Shown here piece by piece: positions 7,755 through 16,439 of a stretch of 64,000 nt of DNA. The position numbers and the translations under genes were made by a program. The notes under the pieces are model-generated. The model was not told the DNA's origin, searched no databases, and worked only from the letters and a program-made list of their open reading frames with translations. The stretch covers positions 248,001 to 312,000 of the forward strand of contig CAVOXB010000026.1 of assembly GCA_963700305.1 (NCBI GenBank), written 5' to 3'. The DNA is from Desulfomonile sp963700305. GTDB taxonomy: Bacteria; Desulfobacterota; Desulfomonilia; Desulfomonilales; Desulfomonilaceae. Position 1 is the stretch's first letter. Every line of letters starts with the position of its first letter.

Positions 7755-8210
7755 TCAACCATTGGGCTTGCTCTGGTGCCCTTCAATCAAAGACAATGCA
7801 ATCCTCGTGGCTTCTTCAGTATAACCCCTGCATTTTTCAATAAGATTATTGGACTTGAAGTATTTCTGACCTTCGTCAGTCCCTAGATCGCAGCCGGTCA
7901 ATTCCTTGCAATTCGTGGTACCGAATTCGGCCTTGAACCTATTCATAAGCATTCTGGCTGTATCGTAGGTTTGAATCACAGAATCCGTGGGTGATTTTCG
8001 GCCGGTAAATATGCTGATGGCCATGATCCCGCCACTTATGGCCCCACACGTTCCGCATGTCCTTGACATGCCGCCACAGAATCCAGTGGCGATCTGGGGA
8101 ATCAAATCGGACTGAATGCCTTTAGTTTCCGCTATCACGAGCAGCACGGTTTCTGCTCAATAGTAGCCTGCTTGAAAAAGGTCGCTGATTCGTTGTGCTA
8201 TGTTATCCAT
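7755..8210 (-). CDS. C_GCAxxG_C_C-family redox protein, candidate selenoprotein (Sec at codon 18)
   Basis: Reading from ATG 8210 (GGAAGGA upstream) gives MDNIAQRISDLFQAGYY, then an in-frame TGA at 8159-8157, then AETVLLVIAETKG and the rest of the family. In this family four cysteines are conserved; the TGA falls exactly on the first (usual motif GY-x-C-x-x-AVL), while the other three are present in GTCGAISGG and NCKELTGC. About 151 residues with Sec18. A stem-loop follows the UGA (8149-8129). Without readthrough, an ATG-started ORF begins only at 8147, losing the first redox residue. The function is a probable thiol/selenol redox carrier; the partner is unknown. A local yedE/yedF operon shows selenium metabolism in the same genome. 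Confidence 0.82.
8129..8149 (-). promoter_or_regulatory. Candidate SECIS stem-loop for the C_GCAxxG protein
   Basis: Located +8 to +28 after the UGA. CC..GCUG pairs with UAGC-GG across a loop containing CGUG (+18 to +21), with a G in loop position two and a small bulge. Distance fits bacterial SECIS elements; the stem is the weakest of the three in this window. Confidence 0.45.
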
Positions 8211-8301
8211 GAAATTTTTCCTTCCTCACACTAATTATTGGCAGGACTAATTGATCGGCACACTTGGGATAGGCCGAGACGGCAAAACTCGTATTAGTAG
8301 C

Positions 8302-8546
8302 GGCCGGCGTCCCTGCCGGCCATAGCGTGATCGTCACCCGACGAAAGCCGAAGCCCATAAGACATTGGAAAACCTGGATTCCGTCTTACGACGGAATGAC
8401 GATAAGAGTTGCCCCTGAGGGATGACTGCTAAATCAACAGCGTTGCCCTGGATCCAGATGAAAACACATCCATGCTTTCCAGGGAAGTGGAAATTACCCA
8501 AATGGCAAAACATGGACCAAACATCGGGCCGGCAGGGACGCCGGCC
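8302..8546. repeat. Inverted pair of GGCCGGC-GTCCCT-GCCGGCC hairpins
   Basis: Left copy 8302-8321 and right copy 8527-8546 are exact reverse complements of each other, and each is itself a 7-bp-stem hairpin. Flanks also agree (AGTAGC outside left, GCCACC outside right). The same paired layout recurs at 19957-20088, with single copies at 12595 and, diverged, at 16344 and 36425. Confidence 0.75.
8331..8402. repeat. Decayed copy of the CGTCA...TGACGA palindromic element
   Basis: Right arm (CCTGGATTCCGTC, CGACGGAATGACGA) matches the element at 41297-41383 almost exactly; the left arm is recognisable (CGTCACCCGACGAAAG) but eroded. Confidence 0.6.
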
Positions 8547-8583
8547 GCCACCATAACATCCTCAATCCGCCTATGTTTGAGTC

Positions 8584-9558
8584 TCAGCCCTTCAATCCTT
8601 TGATCTTTTCTCCCAGCGCAGGGACTATCTCGTTAAGGTCGCCAACAATGCCATACTGAGCAACTCTGAAGATAGGTGCTTTGGCGTCTTTATTCACGGC
8701 AATGATCAGAGGGGAACCTTTGATTCCGCCAACGTGCTGGAACGCGCCACTTATGCCCAGCGCAAGGTAAACTCTTGGCTTCACCTCAACTCCGGAAGTC
8801 CCGACCTGATGGTATTTAGGCAATAGGCTCTTGTCCACTATCGGTCTCGAGCATGCGAGCACTCCACCCATAGCATCAGCCAAAGACTGGAACACGTCCA
8901 TGTCGGGCTCTTCACCTATGCCCCTGCCGACTGAAACGATAATGTCAGCGGAAGCAATGTCCACATCACCCTTTTCAGCTTCGACATAACCAAGAAATCG
9001 CTTGCGGAGCGGTTCATCACCGAGTAGCGAAGCGATCTTGTCAATTGCTCCGGATTCTGCCCCGGACAATGTATAAGGGAAAGAACCGCCCCTGAGAGTA
9101 ACCACAATTCGCTCGGAGTCTTTAAAGGAAACTACGGAGTTTACTTTGTAGCTATACCTCTGACGCAAAGCCAACGGTTTGCCGTCACGAATCTCAAATC
9201 CGACGCAGTCTGTGGCCAATGCCGCATCAAGCATAACCGACAATCCCGGCGCAAGATCGATTATGGAGTTGGAATTCCCCATCAGGAGCATGAAAGGTCC
9301 TCGGTCCTTCAACAGAGGAACCAGCGCTTTCATGAACGCCTCGGAATTGAATGGCTCGAATTTAGGATCGTCCACCGCGATTATTTTCGGGCATTCCTTG
9401 GCCAGCTTCCCGGCCATATCGTCCACGCCGTTGGCGAGGAGAATACAGGTTAGCTCGCCTCCAAGGTCCCCAGCCAGCTTGCGGCCTGCTGCGATAGCTT
9501 CCCAGGTGGTATCCCTCAACTGCTGTTTGCGATGTTCAGCTAGAACAAAGATATTCAT
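8584..9558 (-). CDS. etfA: Electron transfer flavoprotein, alpha subunit
   Basis: 324 residues. The C-terminal FAD domain carries the family signature in VGTSGVEVKPRVYLALGISG and GAFQHVGGIKGS, with IIAVNKDAKAPIFRVAQYGI and VGDLNEIVPAL at the end. With EtfB it forms the soluble heterodimer that takes electrons from acyl-CoA dehydrogenases. Its ATG overlaps the etfB stop (TGATG), so the two are coupled. The neighbouring membrane Fe-S oxidoreductase is the likely acceptor. An RRYSYKV-type insertion and short N-domain are within normal variation. Confidence 0.95.
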   Translation of the reverse strand: MNIFVLAEHRKQQLRDTTWEAIAAGRKLAGDLGGELTCILLANGVDDMAGKLAKECPKIIAVDDPKFEPFNSEAFMKALVPLLKDRGPFMLLMGNSNSIIDLAPGLSVMLDAALATDCVGFEIRDGKPLALRQRYSYKVNSVVSFKDSERIVVTLRGGSFPYTLSGAESGAIDKIASLLGDEPLRKRFLGYVEAEKGDVDIASADIIVSVGRGIGEEPDMDVFQSLADAMGGVLACSRPIVDKSLLPKYHQVGTSGVEVKPRVYLALGISGAFQHVGGIKGSPLIIAVNKDAKAPIFRVAQYGIVGDLNEIVPALGEKIKGLKG

Positions 9559-10349
9559 CAGCCGATACCTCCCTTTTCCTTCAGGATCTCAGCCAGCCTC
9601 GCAGCCGCTTCTTCTGGTTTGCCTTTGATAATTTCAGCACCTTCGCCTTCAGGGGGCAGCGCCATGGATTCAATCTCTATTCTGGAGCCTTCGCTCCCGA
9701 CCTGAGATTCTTCCAATCCAACATCACCCAATTCCAAAACCGGGATCTCCGCATTTGCGACCTTGCGTACGGCGCGAATGGACACGAACCGAGGCTCGTT
9801 AAGCCCTGTGGCAACAGCAATCACACAGGGAAGATCCATTTCGACACCTTCGTAAAGTCCGCCTTCCAACTCACGACGGAATTTGACTTTACCGTCCTGA
9901 GGCTCGATGGCCGAAACCAGTGTGGCACAAGGAATCCCCAGCATGGTGGCCAACATACCGGCGGTCTGGCCTGCGCAATCGTCATCCGCGAGGGTTCCTG
10001 TGAGTATCAGATCGTACGGCCGGCCTTGCACGAACTTGGCCAATGCCCGGGCCACAGCAAAGCCGTCAGAGCCTTCCATTGCCTCATCCCAGACATGGAA
10101 TGCTTCGTCAGCGCCGCGAGCGAGGCTTTCCCGCAGCATTTCCTCTGCGTCCTCGGGCGCGACGGTCACCACAGTCACCTTGCCCTCGGTTTTTTCTTTG
10201 ATCTGGACGGCTTCTTCGATGGCAAACCGATCCCAATCATTCACATCGTATTCCAGATCATCCTTTTTGATGTCCTTGCCTCCTCCGGCTATCGCCAGAT
10301 CAGCCTCGGAGGTGTCAGGTGTCCATTTCATGCAAACTATGATGTCCAT
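9558..10349 (-). CDS. etfB: Electron transfer flavoprotein, beta subunit
   Basis: About 263 residues beginning MDIIVCMKWTPDTSEADL. Contains the nucleotide-binding pattern DLILTGTLADDDCAGQTAGMLA and the recognition-loop region PCVIAVATGLNEPRFVSIRAV. I place the start at ATG 10349, preceded by GGGAGGAG; an in-frame TTG four codons upstream would overlap that site. Lies 27 bases after emo and overlaps etfA by one base. With EtfA it shuttles electrons from acyl-CoA dehydrogenase to the membrane oxidoreductase encoded just upstream. Confidence 0.95.
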   Translation of the reverse strand: MDIIVCMKWTPDTSEADLAIAGGGKDIKKDDLEYDVNDWDRFAIEEAVQIKEKTEGKVTVVTVAPEDAEEMLRESLARGADEAFHVWDEAMEGSDGFAVARALAKFVQGRPYDLILTGTLADDDCAGQTAGMLATMLGIPCATLVSAIEPQDGKVKFRRELEGGLYEGVEMDLPCVIAVATGLNEPRFVSIRAVRKVANAEIPVLELGDVGLEESQVGSEGSRIEIESMALPPEGEGAEIIKGKPEEAAARLAEILKEKGGIG

Positions 10350-10376
10350 CGCTCCTCCCAATATTTCCCACGAATG

Positions 10377-12410
10377 TCAGGCCATAGACCGATCCACGAG
10401 TTCCACCAAATCGATCACTTCAATCTTGCCTTCATTTCCGGTGGTCTTTACCGCGTCTTCCAGATTGATGAGGCAGAAGGGACAGGCTGTGACAATCACC
10501 TGCGCCCCGATTTCCTGGGCCATGCGGACCCTTTTTTCGCCCATACGTTCTTTTTCGTGTTCATTTTCGTACCACAGCAATAGGCCGCCGCCGCTGCAGC
10601 AGAAGCTTCGAGACAAAGACCTGTTCATTTCTCTCAGCCACATTCCGGGAACTCTGCTCAGCACGTAGCGCGGATCGTCGTAAACGCAATTGTGGCGGCC
10701 CAGATAACAAGGGTCGTGATAGGTTACGATTCTTCCCTGAATGTAATCCTGAGAAAGCTGGAGTTTTCCGTCCTTGAGCATCCGAGCGAACAGCTGACCA
10801 GCATGAGAAATTGTGAATCTTTCGGGATAATCGTTTTTGATAACGTTGTAAGCATGAGGATCAAAAGTGATTATTTCCTTGAACTGACGTTGCTGGAAAG
10901 CTTCGATGTTCTTTTGCGCTACTTGCTCGAACAGACCTTCCTCACCAAGACGACGTATTTCATTGCCGGACTCGGTTTCGTCCTGTCCCATGATTCCGAA
11001 ATCGCAAGATGCTTTTGAAAGGATTCGGGCGAATGACTTTGAGATTTCCTGAATCCTCGGATCAAAGGAAGCGCAACTGTCCACGAAAAATAGAAGGTCC
11101 GTGGAATCGCCTTTCTTGAGTTCCCTTACCTCCACATCTTCGAGTTCTTTGGCCCATGCGGCCCTTTTGGCTTTGTTGCCTCCGTACGCATTTCCTTTTT
11201 TCTTTACCTGCTGCATCGGCTTTTGAAGTGACTGAGGCAGACTTCCTTGATCCAGAAGGTATCTCCTCATGTCCACGATCTTGTCGATGTATTCGATGAA
11301 GATCGGGCATTCCTGCTCACACGCGCCGCAGGTGGTGCAGGACCAGATTTCGTTTTCTGTAATAACGTCTCCGACGAACTTGATGTCACCGGGATCAGGA
11401 GCTGAACCGAACACAGGGTGGTATTTGTAAGCATAATCTCGGGCCTTTATGCTTATCATCTTCGGGGAAAGCCCTCTACCGACTGCATTGGCCGGGCAGT
11501 TGTCCGAGCACCTCCCGCAGTCAGCGCAGGAATAGAAGTCGAGCACGTTCTTCCACGTGAATGCGCCGAAACGCCCAACACCGCACTCTTCAAGTGACAT
11601 CCAGTCTTCGACGCCCCAACGGACCGGTTTTATTCCGCCTTTCTTGAGTCTGGCGAAATATACGTTAGGAAGGGCAGTAATAACGTGGAAGTGCTTAGAA
11701 ATGGGAAGATAATTAAGTAGGCCGAAAAAAACCAAAATATGAGCCCAATAACCGCCTATGTGAAGCTTCTCCAGGGTCTCGGGATCAGCCCCGGACATGA
11801 ACAAAGATGCCAGAGCGGCAGCAGGAAAATAGATCGGCGCTCCTTCCGGGTGAGCTTGATAAGAGCTGCCGTCATAGACCATGTCAGTGAGCATGAGGCC
11901 CGCGACTAGTCCCAGGATGATGTACGCTTCATATTCGTGTCCGCCTCCGCCCGGGTGGGAGTATCTCTCCGGATGGAAGACGGCCCTGCGCACCATGCAT
12001 ATTATGCAGACCGCCAACACAATGAGGACCGTATAATCTTTCACGGCCTCATAGAAAAAGGCAATCGATCCGGTCAGACCAGGCAAATGGAATTCAGATG
12101 AAAATCCACGGCCTATCAATGTGAGCGATCGTAAAGACAGGATAATAAAACCTGCAAAAAGCAGAATATGCAGAATGCCTGCTCCAAGATACCTGGGCTG
12201 CCTGAGCTGCCCGAATCCGTACACCACGAGCATGCGAACCCGCTCGCCAATATCGGAAAAGCGAAGGTCAGGCATGGCTTTTCGCAGAAGATCTATCCGC
12301 CTAAACATTACGTATGAGAAAAAGGATATCGCAGCGACAAGAATCACCGCGGCTACGGTCGGGGCAGAAATGCCGGCTAGAGGCACATTTGCCGGCTCAA
12401 TCATCGTCAT
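10377..12410 (-). CDS. ETF:menaquinone oxidoreductase-type membrane Fe-S protein
   Basis: 677 residues. The N-terminal third has six or so membrane helices of the NarI/HdrE-like b-heme type; then two ferredoxin motifs, CADCGRCSDNCPA (~297-309) and CTTCGACEQECPI (~357-369); then two CCG domains of the HdrD/GlpC type, the second with CYLGRHN and FCCSGGG. This arrangement matches the Fe-S oxidoreductases linked to ETF in anaerobes (Emo), which pass electrons from ETF to menaquinone. In the first CCG domain the sequence is DSCASFDPR. It heads emo-etfB-etfA. Heme b ligands are not assigned. The alternative, a general Hdr-like oxidoreductase, is unlikely given the etfBA linkage. Confidence 0.85.
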   Translation of the reverse strand: MTMIEPANVPLAGISAPTVAAVILVAAISFFSYVMFRRIDLLRKAMPDLRFSDIGERVRMLVVYGFGQLRQPRYLGAGILHILLFAGFIILSLRSLTLIGRGFSSEFHLPGLTGSIAFFYEAVKDYTVLIVLAVCIICMVRRAVFHPERYSHPGGGGHEYEAYIILGLVAGLMLTDMVYDGSSYQAHPEGAPIYFPAAALASLFMSGADPETLEKLHIGGYWAHILVFFGLLNYLPISKHFHVITALPNVYFARLKKGGIKPVRWGVEDWMSLEECGVGRFGAFTWKNVLDFYSCADCGRCSDNCPANAVGRGLSPKMISIKARDYAYKYHPVFGSAPDPGDIKFVGDVITENEIWSCTTCGACEQECPIFIEYIDKIVDMRRYLLDQGSLPQSLQKPMQQVKKKGNAYGGNKAKRAAWAKELEDVEVRELKKGDSTDLLFFVDSCASFDPRIQEISKSFARILSKASCDFGIMGQDETESGNEIRRLGEEGLFEQVAQKNIEAFQQRQFKEIITFDPHAYNVIKNDYPERFTISHAGQLFARMLKDGKLQLSQDYIQGRIVTYHDPCYLGRHNCVYDDPRYVLSRVPGMWLREMNRSLSRSFCCSGGGLLLWYENEHEKERMGEKRVRMAQEIGAQVIVTACPFCLINLEDAVKTTGNEGKIEVIDLVELVDRSMA

Positions 12411-12777
12411 GGAAGAAACCTCGCTGGAACAATGTGATATGGTTTCGAGAAAGCAAGGAAAGCTGTTTTTTCCTGGTTACCAGGCTCCGCCTGGGAATCC
12501 ATGTCTTCCGGGCTCTGCCCGGTAACTAGATGTATAGGGGTTGCCAAAAATTATGACTTTTATCCGATGGTCGAATTCCAAAGACCTTCGTAGGGGCCGG
12601 CGTCCCTGCCGGCCCACGGCGGGCACGGAGGCCCGCCGCTACGGATTATTCTTTGTGCAATCGGACATTAATTTTGGCAACTGCTATGATTCAGCGCGAT
12701 AGTGGAGGCAGAGCCTCCAGGTTATGCGTTCCCAGGCGGAGCCTGGAAACGAGAAAACCATAAGAGCAAAACAATTT
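12411..12777. repeat. Nested hairpin repeat between the regulator gene and emo
   Basis: Six hairpins with overall dyad symmetry. Outer pairs: CCAGGC-TCC-GCCTGG (12480-12494), CCGGGC-TCT-GCCCGG (12508-12522), GGAGGC-AGA-GCCTCC (12704-12718) and CCAGGC-GGA-GCCTGG (12732-12746). Inner unit 12541-12680 has TTGCCAAAA...TCCGAT ends inverted at its right edge and encloses GGCCGGC (12595-12614) and GGCGGGC (12618-12637) hairpins. No coding sequence is evident. Confidence 0.75.
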
Positions 12778-13467
12778 CTAACTTATCAGTACGGCCAAGA
12801 TCTTTGCCGGTTTGTCACCGTGAGCCTTTACCAGATGCAAGGTGGTGGAGTCATAGTAGATCGCATCTCCAGGTTTGAGAACGTCTCTTGCATCGTTGAC
12901 AAGCACCTCCATTTCGCCTTCAAGCACGTAAATGAACTCCTGCCCGTCATGGCTTGACGGCTCGTCCGCGGACGCCGGGTTCAGCGTTACGATGAAAGGC
13001 TCCATGAGTCGGTCTTTTTTATTCGGTGCAAGGGATTCATACTCGTACCCGTGACGTTCCTGTTTCGACTTGCCGAATCTGGCATGAGTGTGGCGTTGGC
13101 CGGCCCTGACTATGGTGAATGGTTCTTCTCCAGAAGAAATGACATCCGCCATTTTTAGAGAAAGGGCCTTGCTGAGTTTGATCAGCTGCCCGAGGGGAAG
13201 ATAAGTCTCTCCCGCTTCCAGTTGACCCAAGACATCGGCGGGAATTTCTGTTTTGGAGGCCAGTTCTTCAAGAGTAAATCCACGTTGTTGCCTGGCAGCC
13301 ATAAGTCTTTGGCCGTGAGTGACAGCTTCTTCGTGCTCCGTCTTTGCTCTTGACGAGGCCAATGCGTCCGGATCCGTCAGGAGGTCGTGGCCTTCTCTTT
13401 CCTCACCGTATTCCGAAACCGCTTCCCGAAAATCTTCGTAAGAGGTCAATTTTTTCTCTTCATCCAT
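12778..13467 (-). CDS. XRE-family regulator with C-terminal cupin sensor
   Basis: 229 residues: an N-terminal acidic tail, an XRE helix-turn-helix (GQRLMAARQQRGFTLEELAS, then LEAGETYLPLGQLIKLSKAL, ~52-95), and a double-stranded beta-helix cupin near the C-terminus (SSHDGQEFIYVLEGEMEVLV, LKPGDAIYYDSTTLHLVKAH, ~165-215), likely binding a small ligand or metal through its His residues. It lies 24 bases after the acyl-CoA dehydrogenase gene on the same strand, so it probably autoregulates the acd operon. The ligand is unknown; an acyl-CoA or fatty acid would suit the context, but that is inference. Confidence 0.85.
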   Translation of the reverse strand: MDEEKKLTSYEDFREAVSEYGEEREGHDLLTDPDALASSRAKTEHEEAVTHGQRLMAARQQRGFTLEELASKTEIPADVLGQLEAGETYLPLGQLIKLSKALSLKMADVISSGEEPFTIVRAGQRHTHARFGKSKQERHGYEYESLAPNKKDRLMEPFIVTLNPASADEPSSHDGQEFIYVLEGEMEVLVNDARDVLKPGDAIYYDSTTLHLVKAHGDKPAKILAVLIS

Positions 13468-13491
13468 GGATTGAATCCTTTCAGACGCCGG

Positions 13492-14661
13492 TTACATGGA
13501 TCTACCGGGCACACCGATTTGTCTGGCAATAACTATTCTCTGGACTTCAGACGTTCCTTCGCCGATATCGAGCAGCTTCTGGTTTCTGTAATGGCGCTCG
13601 GCAGGGTAGTCTTTCATGAGTCCATATCCGCCGTGCAGTTGAACTGCATGGTTCGCTGCTCTGTAGTAAGTTTCGGAGCATACCAGTTTGGCCATGGCCG
13701 CTATCTTGGGATTAAGCTTATTATTATCTATCAGCCAGCACGCCTTGTAAAGAAGCAGCCTGGCCATCTCTATTTCAGTCGCCATGTCCGCAAGCTTGAA
13801 GGCGTTGGTCTGGAAAGAGCCGATGGGTCTTCCGAACTGTTTTCTTTTCTTCGAGTAGTCCAGCGCCAGCTCGAATGCTCCTTGAGCTCCGCCGAGTCCC
13901 ATAGAGCCTATAGATAGTCGACCGCCGTCAAGGGTCTTCAGCATCTGATGAAAACCTTCGCCCCTTTTACCGAGGAGATTCTCTTTGGGAACGCGGCAAT
14001 CCTGGAACGTCAATTGTCCAGTATTAGAAGATCGCCAGCACATCTTGCCATGCATGGTCTCCGCTATAAAACCGCGGGTACCGTTTTCCACGAGGATGCA
14101 GCTAAGTTCCGGCTTCTTGGGGTCCGAGGAGTCAGTCACGCACTGGACCGTGCATATTGCGCTGATGTCGGTGGAAGAGTTCGTTATGAATATTTTGCTG
14201 CCGTTGATGACCCACTCGTTTCCATCAAGTACCGCCGTAGTCTGCGAAGCGGCAGCGTCGGAACCTGCATCCGACTCAGTGAGTCCGAACGAAGCGAGAA
14301 TCTTTCCTTTGCACAAATCCGGCAGCCATTTTCGTTTCTGCTCTTCCGTCCCGAAGTAATAGATAGGGGCTATGCCCAGCGAATTTCCAGCAGCTATTGT
14401 GGCAGCCTGAGAACCGTCTATTCGGGCGATTTCCTCCACCGTTATGATGTAGTTCAGGTATCCTACATCACTACCGCCGTATTCCTCCGGAACGAAAGGA
14501 CCGAAAAAGTCCAGTTCGCCCATTTTGCGCACGAGATCGTAGGAGAATTCTTCTTTATCATCCAGTTCCTGCGCGACAGGAGCGATTTCTTTTTCAGCGA
14601 ATTCCCGGACGACCTTCCTGGTAAGTTCCGCATCCTTGGGAAGATCAAAATTTAAGGACAT
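13492..14661 (-). CDS. Acyl-CoA dehydrogenase
   Basis: 389 residues, standard length. Signatures visible: EEYGGSDVGYLNYI, FGLTESDAGSDAAA (flavin-binding), and ILDIGEGTSEVQRIVIARQI-like end, in which Glu of GEGTSE is the expected catalytic base; QLHGGYGLMKDYPAERHYR is also typical. It oxidises an acyl-CoA (or aryl/dicarboxylyl-CoA) to the enoyl-CoA with FAD, passing electrons to ETF, whose genes lie downstream on the same strand. The substrate cannot be determined from sequence alone; the family includes short-chain, branched and glutaryl-CoA enzymes. Ribosome-binding site AAGGGGG precedes the ATG; a promoter lies at 14878-14907. Confidence 0.93.
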   Translation of the reverse strand: MSLNFDLPKDAELTRKVVREFAEKEIAPVAQELDDKEEFSYDLVRKMGELDFFGPFVPEEYGGSDVGYLNYIITVEEIARIDGSQAATIAAGNSLGIAPIYYFGTEEQKRKWLPDLCKGKILASFGLTESDAGSDAAASQTTAVLDGNEWVINGSKIFITNSSTDISAICTVQCVTDSSDPKKPELSCILVENGTRGFIAETMHGKMCWRSSNTGQLTFQDCRVPKENLLGKRGEGFHQMLKTLDGGRLSIGSMGLGGAQGAFELALDYSKKRKQFGRPIGSFQTNAFKLADMATEIEMARLLLYKACWLIDNNKLNPKIAAMAKLVCSETYYRAANHAVQLHGGYGLMKDYPAERHYRNQKLLDIGEGTSEVQRIVIARQIGVPGRSM

Positions 14662-14877
14662 TCTTAAACCCCCTTGAGCCAGAATAGAAAGTTATGAAAG
14701 CTCCGGCCGCGGGGATGAAAATCCTCTTAACCGGATTCCGAACCTGGTCCGTGAGCAGGAAGCGCAGTGTTGTCCGACGGGGGACTTTTCCGTACACCGG
14801 ATAACCACCTGAGAAACTTTAATTTTAGGATCTTACATTAGCCGAGTGGAAGAGAGAACGGACGTTCCAATCGCACT

Positions 14878-14907
14878 TCAATATCAGATAGAGCATTCCA
14901 TTGTCAA
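14878..14907 (-). promoter_or_regulatory. Sigma-70-like promoter of the acd-emo-etf operon
   Basis: On the minus strand TTGACA (14907-14902), an 18-base spacer and TATTGA (14883-14878), about 215 bases before the acd start. Confidence 0.5.
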
Positions 14908-14928
14908 GCCGAATACTGTGCTAAAAAC

Positions 14929-14944
14929 TAGACTTAGCAGTCTA
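14929..14944. promoter_or_regulatory. Perfect palindrome TAGACT-TAGC-AGTCTA
   Basis: 6-bp arms with 4-bp spacer, centred about 30 bases upstream of the acd -35. Candidate site for the XRE-cupin regulator encoded in the operon. Confidence 0.4.
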
Positions 14945-15116
14945 AAATAATGTTTCCTGTGTTTCGTTTTGCGGCAGGTTTCTTTGTGCGAACGCATAGC
15001 GAGCGGTATGCAGCTGAAGATTTCATTTCACTTGCAGAGGATTCCGTTTATTCTCGGCAAACTGAAATCAAAAAAGGAATACTTTTCCATATTGCAGGAG
15101 TATTTATTGATTTAAA

Positions 15117-15146
15117 TTGACAAATATGGCTCTTTTACACTAGAAT
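15117..15146 (+). promoter_or_regulatory. Sigma-70-like promoter of the coiled-coil lipoprotein gene
   Basis: TTGACA (15117-15122), 18-base spacer, TAGAAT (15141-15146); the gene starts about 88 bases downstream. Confidence 0.65.
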
Positions 15147-15233
15147 TCGTCAGCCCGCAGTGGCTAGAATTATATCGGACACTCGTCTTCGGTCCGGTTT
15201 CAAGTGCTTCCACAGCCAAAAGGAGTGCTCAAG

Positions 15234-16225
15234 ATGCGGAAATTACTTTTGATAATGCTCTCCAGTCTCGCTTTGCTCGGTTGTGGTGAATCGGAGTTAC
15301 AGCAGGCTAGAATACAGGACCAGAAGGCTATCTCAGACCTGAAGTCGCAGCTTTCGGAAGCCAAAGATTCGTTGGATGCGCGACTGAAAGAAAAAGAACA
15401 GCAAGTGCAACAGGTTCAGGAACTTACAAGCAAACTTAACCAAGTGGAAAAAGCCATCGCGGCGAAAGCGCAAGCAGAGAAGACAAAAGCCAAGGGCGAC
15501 GAAAGCCGAGTGGAGCTGATGGGAGCAAAAGCCATTGCGGAATTCAAAGCCGAACAACTACACCGCCGCGTGGAAAAACTTACTCAGGATCTGTCCGTCA
15601 AAGAGCAAGAAGTAGCTTCGATCAGGCAAAACGCACAGCAACAAAGCGGGGAAGTAGAGCAACTCAGAGCAAGAGTGACGGAGCTCCAGAAAGCCGATCA
15701 GAGCCGCACCGCTGAACTTCAATCCAGGCTCGAGTCTATTGGAAAGGAACTCAAGGAGCGTTCGGCAGCTGCGGAACAATTCAAACGTGAATTGGACGAA
15801 AAGGCTGAGCTTCTGAATGCATTGAAGAACGCTGTTTCCGACGCAAGCAAACTGAAGAGCCACCGCAGAGACTGAGGCAGCAAAGGTTCGGGAAAACCTC
15901 GGCGAGGCGCTTAAAACAACTTGAGACCGCAAAAAATGAAGGCGAAGAAGTCCGCCAGGAAATGGCCAAGTATCAGGGTTACGGCCAACAACTCCAGCAG
16001 GGATTTGAACAATGGAGACAATACGCCGAGCAAATGAAACAAGAAGCTGAACGCCTCGGCCAACAATTAACCACCGCAAACTCCGAAATTGAGCAACTTC
16101 GTGAACAATTACAGGCTGCACAGGCGAAATTAGAGGAGCAAGCCCCCTCAACTGTAGACAGAATCATTGGAGGACCTGAGTCCAAGGGAGACGGCGCCCC
16201 CGGTCGATCATCAAGCCTCCGCTAA
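15234..16225 (+). CDS. Coiled-coil lipoprotein (two frameshifts)
   Basis: The start MRKLLLIMLSSLALLGCG at 15234 has AAGGAG upstream; LLGC is a lipobox, so the mature protein is probably lipid-anchored at Cys18. The rest is one long Gln/Glu/Lys-rich heptad coiled coil. Two extra bases, one near 15858 and one in the AAAA run near 15921, break the frame; removing both joins SDASKLK to ATAETEAAKVRENLGEALK and on to QLETAKNEGEEVRQE, giving about 329 residues. I cannot name a family. A periplasmic spacer, scaffold or adaptor role is possible, but nothing in the sequence proves it. Confidence 0.7.
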
Positions 16226-16343
16226 GAGGGAGCTTTGGAGTGGCTTCTTCAAGCTCACATTACTCTAACCGTTTATTCAACTCCATCGACCCCGCACAAA
16301 TGCAAATGGCAGACAACAAGTCAGCTGCCACCGCCAGATGTAG

Positions 16344-16362
16344 GGCCGGCATCTTGCCGGTC
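16344..16362. repeat. Diverged GGCCGGC hairpin, single copy
   Basis: GGCCGGC-ATCTT-GCCGGTC, a variant of the dispersed hairpin seen at 8302 and 19957, in the gap before the ankyrin gene. Confidence 0.6.
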
Positions 16363-16439
16363 ATTCCTCCTGTGAATTTCGGCATCGATTGGGGTATCAT
16401 TTGAGCCTTAACCAGGACAAATGCTTTTAGAGATTTTCC

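Larger units (their letters stand above)
8211..8583. other. Repeat-filled intergenic region
   Basis: No gene seen. Holds an inverted pair of GGCCGGC hairpins and a decayed 72-bp palindromic element, all listed separately. Confidence 0.6.
14662..15233. other. Divergent promoter region
   Basis: No gene recognised. Carries a minus-strand promoter and palindrome for acd and a plus-strand promoter for the lipoprotein gene, listed separately. Confidence 0.6.

Noticed and set aside
15050..15150. Possible sigma-54 promoter
   Set aside because: A TTGACA/TAGAAT sigma-70 promoter explains the site, and no GG-N10-GC pair at correct spacing was found.
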